From positions 23,321 through 87,320 of the forward strand of contig CACPDC010000005.1 in the NCBI GenBank assembly GCA_902632595.1: a DNA stretch of 64,000 nucleotides, in the 5' to 3' direction. Positions within the stretch are counted from its first letter, which is position 1; each line of letters begins with the position of its first letter. A program made the translations under genes and the position numbers. The notes beneath the pieces are model-generated. The model searched no databases. It had not been told where the DNA came from and saw only the letters and a list, made by a program, of their open reading frames with translations. Source of the stretch: an uncultured SAR116 cluster alpha proteobacterium. Lineage in GTDB: Bacteria; Pseudomonadota; Alphaproteobacteria; Puniceispirillales; Puniceispirillaceae. This document shows positions 1 through 6,712 of this stretch, piece by piece.

Positions 1-1
1 G

Positions 2-1324
2 CTAGCTGTTAGTGGAATGATGAACCCACAAATTCGGTTTGGAGAGGACCTGATGAGCCGGGTAAGTTATGGTTTCATGAATAAGGGTGGTACTGAAGAA
101 CTAACTAAATCAATTCAAAATGGTTTGCAGCAACTTATAGAAAAAGCCATAGACCAAGAAAATTTAGAACTTCAGGACATTTTCGAAATAGTTTTGGTTG
201 GTAACCCAGTAATGCATCATTTAGTACTCGGGATTGATCCAATAGAACTAGGTGGTGCTCCTTTCGCATTGACACTTGACACTGCCTTTAATTGTTTTGC
301 TAAAGATATTGGATTAAATTTGAATCCGGCAGCGCGTTTATATCTGCTTCCATGTATCGCTGGTCATGTAGGAGCAGATGCAGCTGGTGTAGTTTTAGCA
401 GAAGCGCCTCATAAGTCAGAACAAATAAGCTTGCTGATTGATATCGGTACCAATGCTGAAATGATTTTGGGTAATCGCCATCATCTTATGGCAGCATCTT
501 CACCAACGGGCCCTGCTTTTGAAGGTGCTCAGATTTCTGCAGGACAACGAGCTGCAGTTGGTGCAATAGAGCGGGTTCGAATAAATCCTGATAATTATGA
601 ACCAATGTATAAAGTCATCGGCTCAAATAAATGGTCTGATTCTCCTGAATTTCAGAAAGATGCTCAAAAAATAGGTGTAACGGGTATTTGCGGTTCCGGG
701 ATTATCGAAATATTGGCTGAAATGTATTTGACTGGGATTATATCAGAAGATGGCGTTATAAATGGTGCATTAGCCTCCAAAACTAAAAGGATTGAAAAGT
801 CTGGTCGCACATTTAGTTATAGGATCACCGACAATATAGCAATAACACAGGCAGACGTAAGAGCAATTCAGTTGGCAAAGGCTGCTTTATATGCAGGGTT
901 TCGTTTATTAATGGATAAAATGGGAGTTAAAAAAGTAGATAGAGTGTTACTGGCAGGGGCATTCGGCACACATATTGAGCCCAAATATGCAATGATATTG
1001 GGGATGGTACCTGATTGCGAATTAAAGAATGTAACTGCTATTGGGAATTCTGCAGGAGCAGGTGCACGAAAAGCTTTGTTAAATCTTGCAGCAAGAGAAG
1101 AAATTGAAAAAACAGTTAGGCAAATTGATAAAATAGAAACCGCTATCGAACCATTATTTCAAGACCACTTTGTTAGAGCGATGGCATTCCCGCATAAAAC
1201 AGATCCGTATCCACTTTTAAGTAGGGCAGTTAAATTACCTTATCGCGAATTATTAGATAATACCATAAATGCGAAAACCAATTCCGAGCGTAAGAGAACA
1301 GGCAGACGGAGAAGGCGGCTTTAA
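2..1324 (+). CDS. RACo-type corrinoid activation protein (ASKHA ATPase), 5' truncated
   Basis: The frame is open to the left edge and runs in frame through the first Met at 17, so the gene starts outside the window; 440 residues are visible. Numbered from that Met, the ASKHA ATPase core shows a phosphate-binding stretch DIGTNAEM (about 142-149), GICGSGII, and an adenosine-side motif LAGAFGTHIEP. The tail is arginine-rich (KRTGRRRRRL), which I recall in alphaproteobacterial members. The family (RamA/RACo, DUF4445) couples ATP hydrolysis to reducing cob(II)alamin to cob(I)alamin on corrinoid proteins serving MttB-type methyltransferases. The N-terminal 2Fe-2S domain expected for the family would lie upstream and cannot be checked. 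It is convergent with ccmD. The mttB at 24 kb is a candidate partner by inference. Confidence 0.88.
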   Translation, partial: LAVSGMMNPQIRFGEDLMSRVSYGFMNKGGTEELTKSIQNGLQQLIEKAIDQENLELQDIFEIVLVGNPVMHHLVLGIDPIELGGAPFALTLDTAFNCFAKDIGLNLNPAARLYLLPCIAGHVGADAAGVVLAEAPHKSEQISLLIDIGTNAEMILGNRHHLMAASSPTGPAFEGAQISAGQRAAVGAIERVRINPDNYEPMYKVIGSNKWSDSPEFQKDAQKIGVTGICGSGIIEILAEMYLTGIISEDGVINGALASKTKRIEKSGRTFSYRITDNIAITQADVRAIQLAKAALYAGFRLLMDKMGVKKVDRVLLAGAFGTHIEPKYAMILGMVPDCELKNVTAIGNSAGAGARKALLNLAAREEIEKTVRQIDKIETAIEPLFQDHFVRAMAFPHKTDPYPLLSRAVKLPYRELLDNTINAKTNSERKRTGRRRRRL

Positions 1325-1366
1325 ACTGAGTGACCGAATATATAGGATAAATAAAATGCTTCTCTG

Positions 1367-1507
1367 CTAATCTCTTTTTGAAAGTTTTTTCTTTGATTGA
1401 TTCAGACTTATTTTTGCATGAGCATAAAATATAATTATCATTATAATAGACACCAAATAGCAGGTCCAAATATAAAAAGAATAATCGGAAAACAAAATGG
1501 CCTCCAT
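1367..1507 (-). CDS. ccmD: Heme exporter protein CcmD (46 aa)
   Basis: A small gene found by reading the frame just after ccmC. Its ATG (1507-1505) shares one base with the ccmC stop TAA (1509-1507), which suggests translational coupling. The product is 46 residues: a short N-terminus with an SDYSFYIWTCY stretch, one membrane helix (about residues 12-30), then a lysine-rich tail ending KKKLSKRD. The Y-x-x-Y/F-x-W-x-x-Y pattern before the helix and the basic cytoplasmic tail are typical of CcmD, which helps release holo-CcmE from the CcmABC complex. Position (last gene of ccmABCD), size and topology agree. A longer ORF in another frame overlaps it but looks spurious. No ccmE or ccmG follows; the next gene is convergent 42 bp away. 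Confidence 0.85.
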   Translation of the reverse strand: MEAILFSDYSFYIWTCYLVSIIMIIIFYAHAKISLNQSKKKLSKRD

Positions 1508-2223
1508 TATAAACCACTCAAACTCTGAGTTAGATGTTTTTTCTCATTTAAAACAGTTAAAATACGGGTAAGGACAATAATAATAAAAAATAGTTGGAGC
1601 GCAAAAAATAAAGTAAATAGAGGCCAAAGCATTGACGTATCAATAGAAATACCACCAGAACGCATAATACTTGCAGGCTGATGTAGCGTGTGCCACCAAT
1701 CAACTGAAAACTTTACTACTGGCAAATTAATACATCCCACGAGTGCAAGAATGGCTGCAGGGCGGGCGCCTCTTTCTGTCCTGTCGAACGCGTTTGAGAG
1801 AGAGAGGTACCCAAGAAAGAAAAAAAATAATATCAGCATAGATGTCAGTCTTCCGTCCCAAACCCACCAGACACCCCAAATTGGTTTGCCCCATAAACTA
1901 CCTGTTATTAAGGTCAAAGCTGCAAACCCTGTCCCTATTGGTGCGATTGAGCGTGCAGCAATCTCAGCTAGTGGGTGTCGCCATATGAGAAAAAAAAATG
2001 AGCACATTCCCAGTAGCAAATAGCTAGACAGTGCTATCCATGCGGATGGGACATGAATGTACATAATTCGAACGGCATCCCCTTGCTGATAATCAGAAGG
2101 AGAGTTTACAAGAGCAAGGTAGAGGCCATACCCAAGAGAAAAAAAACATGCAACTTCAAGGAAGGGTAAAATAGTTTGCGCCACTTTTTTGAACCTTGAT
2201 GGATTTGCGAAGTAATCAAACAT
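1507..2223 (-). CDS. ccmC: Heme exporter protein CcmC
   Basis: A 238-residue polytopic inner-membrane protein with about six helices. It carries the tryptophan-rich heme-handling motif of the HHP family (WGVWWVWDGRLTS) and flanking periplasmic histidines in MYIHVPSAW and WWHTLHQPAS. CcmC binds heme and loads it onto CcmE for c-type cytochrome maturation. A GTG codon lies four codons upstream (2235), but the ATG at 2223 is preferred: a GGGGA ribosome-binding site sits about six bases before it and overlaps the GTG. It follows ccmB after a gap of about 85 bp and overlaps ccmD by one base. Confidence 0.95.
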   Translation of the reverse strand: MFDYFANPSRFKKVAQTILPFLEVACFFSLGYGLYLALVNSPSDYQQGDAVRIMYIHVPSAWIALSSYLLLGMCSFFFLIWRHPLAEIAARSIAPIGTGFAALTLITGSLWGKPIWGVWWVWDGRLTSMLILFFFFLGYLSLSNAFDRTERGARPAAILALVGCINLPVVKFSVDWWHTLHQPASIMRSGGISIDTSMLWPLFTLFFALQLFFIIIVLTRILTVLNEKKHLTQSLSGL

Positions 2224-2309
2224 GGTTTTCCCCACGAAAGTGCATTTTCAAATCTTCTTTACATGGAAACAAGCAGTAGTATGGGTGAAGATTTTTGGTA
2301 TCATTGTTA

Positions 2310-2984
2310 TTAACTATGTTCTATTGCGTTCTTTAGTCCCAACTGCATAGCAGGAATTGCCAACACAATTAAGCTTAAATCCATCGCAATCATAATGTAG
2401 ATATAGGGTTTTGTGGTAATATTTTCAATAAGGGCTAACCCAGTCATACAGCCAAAAATGAGGATAGGAAGACTGAGAGGCAGAATTAAAACAGCGGCTA
2501 ATATAGCAGCCCTTCGTGCGCCTAGGACTAGTCCGGAGGCAATACCCCCTAATAAAGTCATACCAAACATGCCGAGCAAGAGTGATATGGAAAGCTCAAA
2601 AAAGATAGATAACCTTATACCAATCATGACACAGATGAGTGGCAAAATACTTAGAAGGGGTAATGTTGTTACTAGGAAAAAACATAAGCATTTTGCGGCT
2701 GCATAACATCCTAGTGGTTGTGCATTGTGGGCTGCCTTTTCAATAAAGCCCTGAGCATAATCATCAGAGAATAATCGATCATAAGCAGGTACGATTGATA
2801 CAAATGCAGCAATCCAGATAAGCGCTATACCAAACTCTGAGAGCTTGTTTGGGTCTGGTCCTAACGTCAGTGGGAATAATATCATGATCAAGATAAAAAA
2901 ACCTATTTGACTGAATATATCAGTTACTTGAGAAATACTTATCTCAAATTCTCTGATAAAATATTGCCAAAAGATTAATATCAT
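2310..2984 (-). CDS. ccmB: Heme exporter protein CcmB
   Basis: A 224-residue membrane protein with about six hydrophobic segments, the membrane subunit of the CcmAB ABC transporter. Family features include a FPLTLGPDPNKL loop after the second segment and a glycine-rich segment (LGGIASGLVLGARRAAILAAVLILPLSLPILIFG region, about residues 145-175). CcmAB uses ATP hydrolysis to release holo-CcmE from CcmCD rather than export heme itself (family knowledge). The ATG overlaps the ccmA stop in an ATGA arrangement (2984-2981), so translation is probably coupled. Confidence 0.93.
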   Translation of the reverse strand: MILIFWQYFIREFEISISQVTDIFSQIGFFILIMILFPLTLGPDPNKLSEFGIALIWIAAFVSIVPAYDRLFSDDYAQGFIEKAAHNAQPLGCYAAAKCLCFFLVTTLPLLSILPLICVMIGIRLSIFFELSISLLLGMFGMTLLGGIASGLVLGARRAAILAAVLILPLSLPILIFGCMTGLALIENITTKPYIYIMIAMDLSLIVLAIPAMQLGLKNAIEHS

Positions 2985-3616
2985 GCTTGAGCCTTCAGCT
3001 GAATTATTTTCGGTGAAAGATGTCTACAAATAGGTTGATGTGCAGCTACTATAACGCGACCCCCATATTGAACATGCTCTTCAATCAATGTCTCAAGCAT
3101 TAAACAATGAGAAGAGTCAAGTGCGCTGTTAGGCTCGTCTAGTAACCAAAGTGCCTCTTTCTGCCTATCTGATCTTAGAAGTAATTGAGTTAAAGCAAGG
3201 CGCTGTAATTGGCCAGAAGACAATGTCCTAATTGGCTGCCCAACGAAATCGCTAATGTTAAATTTATCTTCCTCTGGCATTCGCAATTTTCGCATTTTTG
3301 CAATTTGAGCTAAGTTTTTAGCTGCAGTTAAATTAGGGTGAAAGCCAAATGGACTTCCAATATACCAAATAGGCAAATTTGCTTTTAGGGGCTCAAAAAT
3401 ATGTCCACCTAAACTAATTATCCCATAGCTGACTGGAAGATATCCAGCAATAATACGAAGGAGACTTGTTTTACCAACTCCATTTGGACCATTCAATATG
3501 CAAATTTCTCCCGAAGGGAGATCAAGATTTAAATCTTTGAAGATTAATTTGTCCGTGCGAAATAGAGTGATATTTGAAAGTGATAGGCTTGCATGTACTA
3601 AACTAGGTGAGACCAT
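2981..3616 (-). CDS. ccmA: Heme exporter ATP-binding protein CcmA
   Basis: A 211-residue ABC ATPase with every expected motif in order: Walker A GPNGVGKTS (about residues 43-51), signature LSSGQLQRLAL, Walker B LWLLDEP with NSALD, and the switch histidine in VIVAAHQP. It powers the CcmAB complex in system I cytochrome c maturation. It starts only 12 bp after the acnB stop on the same strand, so acnB-ccmABCD probably form one transcript; its stop overlaps the ccmB start by four bases. Confidence 0.94.
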   Translation of the reverse strand: MVSPSLVHASLSLSNITLFRTDKLIFKDLNLDLPSGEICILNGPNGVGKTSLLRIIAGYLPVSYGIISLGGHIFEPLKANLPIWYIGSPFGFHPNLTAAKNLAQIAKMRKLRMPEEDKFNISDFVGQPIRTLSSGQLQRLALTQLLLRSDRQKEALWLLDEPNSALDSSHCLMLETLIEEHVQYGGRVIVAAHQPICRHLSPKIIQLKAQA

Positions 3617-3628
3617 ATCTATGCAAAA

Positions 3629-6421
3629 CTAAAAATGGATCGAACCAAGAGTTTTCTTCTTATCAACAGGTGGAACAAATTTTGTGAGGGTAATATTTTC
3701 TACAGCGCTTTTATATTCCTCAATAGTTGGGGTTCTGCCAAGTATAGCGGATAGAACAACAACTGGAGTGGAAGCCAAAAGAGATTCACCTTTTTTCTCT
3801 TCAGAATCTTCTACAACGCGTCCCTTAAAAAGACGAGTAGACGTAGCCATTACAGTATCACCTTTTGCAGCCTTCTCTTGGTTTCCCATACAAAGGTTAC
3901 AACCAGGACGTTCTAAATACAATATATTATCATACTTTAAGCGAGCGGTTTGTTTGGGTTTATTATCGTTAAATTCAAAGCCAGAATATTTTTGTAATAT
4001 TTCCCAATCACCTTCCTCCTTTAATTCTTCGATTATATTGTAAGTTGGAGCTGCAACAACCAGGGGCGCGTTAAAATCAACTTTCCCTTTCTCTCTTTCC
4101 AGGTTTTTTAGCATTTGTGCTACTATTTTTATATCACCCTTATGAACCATACATGAGCCAACAAAACCCAGATCTACTTTTTTTTGAGCCATATAATGTG
4201 AAATTGGTCTAATAGTATCGTGGGTGTAACGTTTCGATATATCCTCGTTATTGACATCAGGGTCAGCAATCATTGGTTCATCGATTTGACCCAGATCAAC
4301 AATCACCTCTTCAAAATAAATAGCGTCAGTGTCAGGCTTTAAAGCCGGTCTTTCGCCATTATCTAATTCCTGGATGCGTTTTTCTGCAATTTTTATAAGC
4401 TTTTTTAGCATCCCCCCTTCATTTTCAAGACCTCTCTTTATCATGCCGTTAATACGTTTAATAGAAATCTTTAAAGACTCTTTTAGTGTTTCGTCAGTTG
4501 ATATACAAATGGATGCTTTTGCCTTCATTTCAGCAGTCCAGTCTGTAAAAGTAAAAGCTTGGTCAGATAGAAGTGTGCCAATGTGAACTTCTATGACTCT
4601 CCCCTGAAAAATATTCTCTCCGTATTTTTTTAGCATCTGAGCTTGTGTTGCGTGCACAACATCACGAAAATCCATATGCTCTGCCATTTTTCCCTGAAAT
4701 GTCACTTTAACTGTTTCTGGAATTGGCATTGTGACTTCCCCGGTAGCCAAAGCTAGAGCTACTGTTCCCGAATCTGCGCCAAATGCGACGCCCTTAGACA
4801 TTCGAGTGTGCGAGTCACCTCCAATTATAATTGACCAATCGTCAACAGTCAGGTCATTCAGTACTTTGTGGATTACATCTGTCAAAGGGGGGTGAATGTT
4901 ATCTGGGTCCCTACCTGTAACTAAACCAAAATCCTTCATAAATTTCATAAGTTTTGGTGTGTTTTCTTGCGCCTTGATATCCCAAACAGAAGCTGTGTGG
5001 CATCCAGATTGATACGCTCCATCTACAGTGGGTGAAATAGTGGTAGCTGCCATCGCCTCTAGTTCTTGTGATGTCATAAGTCCAGTTGTGTCCTGCGAAC
5101 CTACGATGTTCACTTTTACTCTTACATCTGAACCAGCATGCAATACCGCCGTTTTTTTCTTTCCAAGAGAATTAGAATTAAAAATCTTTTCAACAGCAGT
5201 CAAACCGATACCTTGGTGAAAAACTTCCTTTGGTTTTGCATATACAGTCTCGCAATCTTTTTTTAATAAATTACATGCTATAGTTTGCAGTTTTTTACCA
5301 AACACTACTGCATATGAACCACCCGCTCTAATAAAATCTCTTTTTTCTGGAGAGAAGGAAGAACTAATGTCAACAAGTTGTTCCCCAGTTTCGTCATGAT
5401 ATAATTTCATACTTTTGGTATTTATAGTAAGTGGTGTTCCAGTTTCTACAGAATATTTTTGTTCCAATACTGGGTTGCCATCGTTGTTAAAAATAGGTTT
5501 TCCATCAGACCCTTGTTTATTTATCCAGTTTTTCAAGTCTATTCCGATACCACCTGTAACACCCACGGTTGTAAGGAATATTGGCGAAATCCCGTTAGTT
5601 CCTGCTACTATTGGAGCTATATTTACAAATGGTATGTAAGGACTTAACGGCTTACCAGTCCAAAGGGCAACATTGTTCACACCAGACATTCTTGATGAAC
5701 CCACACCCATAGTTCCTTTTTCTGCTACCAACATCACACTTCTATTTGGATAGTCTTTTTGCAGTTTTCGTATTTCTTTTTGTGCCTGCTCTGAAATCAT
5801 GCATTTACCATGAAGCTCTCTATCAGCCCTTGAGTGTGCTTGATTCCCAGGAGATAATAGATCTGTTGATATATCTCCTTCTGCCGCAACATATGTTACA
5901 ATTTTAATTTCCTCATTTAAGTCAGGAAGTTTTGTAAAAAATTCTGCCTTCGAATAACTCTCGAGCAGTTCTTTGGCTACTGGATTTTTTTGTTTAAAGG
6001 CTGTCTCTATTCTTTTTATATCTGAGTCATATAAAAATACTTGATTCTTAAGTATCTGACTTGCTTTTTTAGCAAGGCCTTTTTTTTCACCTAACGCAAT
6101 ATCTAAAAGCACTCTTACAGATGGTCCTCCACGCATATGAGACAACAGTTCAAATGCGAAATCTTCAGTGATCTCTTTAATTATATTTCCCTTAAAAATG
6201 ATTTCCCGCAAGAACAAGGCTTTCTTATGAGCTGCACTTGTAGTCCCTGGTAATACATTGTAAATGAGGAGGTTGAGAGCTTTTTTTCTATTAACACTAT
6301 TTGAAGTTTTAATTTCTTCAATTAATTCGGTTACCAATTCCGCATTTTCGATAGGTTTGGCGGATAAACCTTGGGATTCTCTATCTTCAATTTCTTCAAA
6401 ATATGTTTCTAGCAGGTTCAT
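3629..6421 (-). CDS. acnB: Bifunctional aconitate hydratase 2 / 2-methylisocitrate dehydratase (long AcnB form)
   Basis: A 930-residue AcnB with the N-terminal HEAT-like domain, then the swivel domain (DISTDLLSPGNQAHSRADRE) and the aconitase core (TSVGSQDTTG-like GSQDTTGLMT; GGDSHTRMSKG). The 4Fe-4S ligands are Cys757 (GSCMVHKGD) and Cys841/Cys844 (GCNLCMGNQ). It isomerises citrate to isocitrate in the TCA cycle and may rehydrate 2-methylaconitate. At 930 residues it is longer than the 865-residue E. coli enzyme; 84 residues separate the first two cluster cysteines against 59 in E. coli. The N-terminus (IYNVLPGTTSAA) resembles what I recall of Bacteroidetes-type AcnB. It sits directly upstream of ccmA, where many alphaproteobacteria carry acnA. 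Confidence 0.93.
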   Translation of the reverse strand: MNLLETYFEEIEDRESQGLSAKPIENAELVTELIEEIKTSNSVNRKKALNLLIYNVLPGTTSAAHKKALFLREIIFKGNIIKEITEDFAFELLSHMRGGPSVRVLLDIALGEKKGLAKKASQILKNQVFLYDSDIKRIETAFKQKNPVAKELLESYSKAEFFTKLPDLNEEIKIVTYVAAEGDISTDLLSPGNQAHSRADRELHGKCMISEQAQKEIRKLQKDYPNRSVMLVAEKGTMGVGSSRMSGVNNVALWTGKPLSPYIPFVNIAPIVAGTNGISPIFLTTVGVTGGIGIDLKNWINKQGSDGKPIFNNDGNPVLEQKYSVETGTPLTINTKSMKLYHDETGEQLVDISSSFSPEKRDFIRAGGSYAVVFGKKLQTIACNLLKKDCETVYAKPKEVFHQGIGLTAVEKIFNSNSLGKKKTAVLHAGSDVRVKVNIVGSQDTTGLMTSQELEAMAATTISPTVDGAYQSGCHTASVWDIKAQENTPKLMKFMKDFGLVTGRDPDNIHPPLTDVIHKVLNDLTVDDWSIIIGGDSHTRMSKGVAFGADSGTVALALATGEVTMPIPETVKVTFQGKMAEHMDFRDVVHATQAQMLKKYGENIFQGRVIEVHIGTLLSDQAFTFTDWTAEMKAKASICISTDETLKESLKISIKRINGMIKRGLENEGGMLKKLIKIAEKRIQELDNGERPALKPDTDAIYFEEVIVDLGQIDEPMIADPDVNNEDISKRYTHDTIRPISHYMAQKKVDLGFVGSCMVHKGDIKIVAQMLKNLEREKGKVDFNAPLVVAAPTYNIIEELKEEGDWEILQKYSGFEFNDNKPKQTARLKYDNILYLERPGCNLCMGNQEKAAKGDTVMATSTRLFKGRVVEDSEEKKGESLLASTPVVVLSAILGRTPTIEEYKSAVENITLTKFVPPVDKKKTLGSIHF

Positions 6422-6712
6422 AATTTTTTCACAATGTCTTATAACTTAAGTTATTAAATTATTTTCTATAGATATTTAAAAATTTATATAAATAATAATT
6501 TAGTTCAGAAAAAGTAAATTGGCTTTCAAATTGTTAACAATCATTACTTCCTGTTATACATAAAATTTTTAAGTATATTATTCCACTATTTTATTTTCTT
6601 CTATGCTCGAAAATATAAAACTTCACTTGTTTTTGTATTTTTAATTATATGTTATCAGAGGTGATTATTTATAACACAAAACAAAAAGTGAATTTGTGAT
6701 TTAGGTCCTGTG
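6422..6712. other. Divergent intergenic region between acnB and the helicase gene
   Basis: About 290 bp of very AT-rich DNA between two divergent genes, so promoters for both must lie here or overlap the ends. I see no ORF and no convincing consensus promoter. The one clear structure is a 12-bp perfect palindrome at 6530-6541. Confidence 0.7.
6530..6541. promoter_or_regulatory. 12-bp perfect palindrome, possible operator
   Basis: ATTGTTAACAAT is its own reverse complement and lies about 110 bp before the acnB start and 170 bp before the helicase start. In AT-rich DNA a short palindrome can arise by chance, so an operator role is only a suggestion; I cannot name a regulator. Confidence 0.25.

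Noticed and set aside
1230..1517. 95-codon minus-strand ORF over the end of the RACo gene and ccmD
   Set aside because: It overlaps the 3' end of a well-supported gene and the ccmD frame, has no domain, and ccmD in another frame explains the hydrophobic stretch better.
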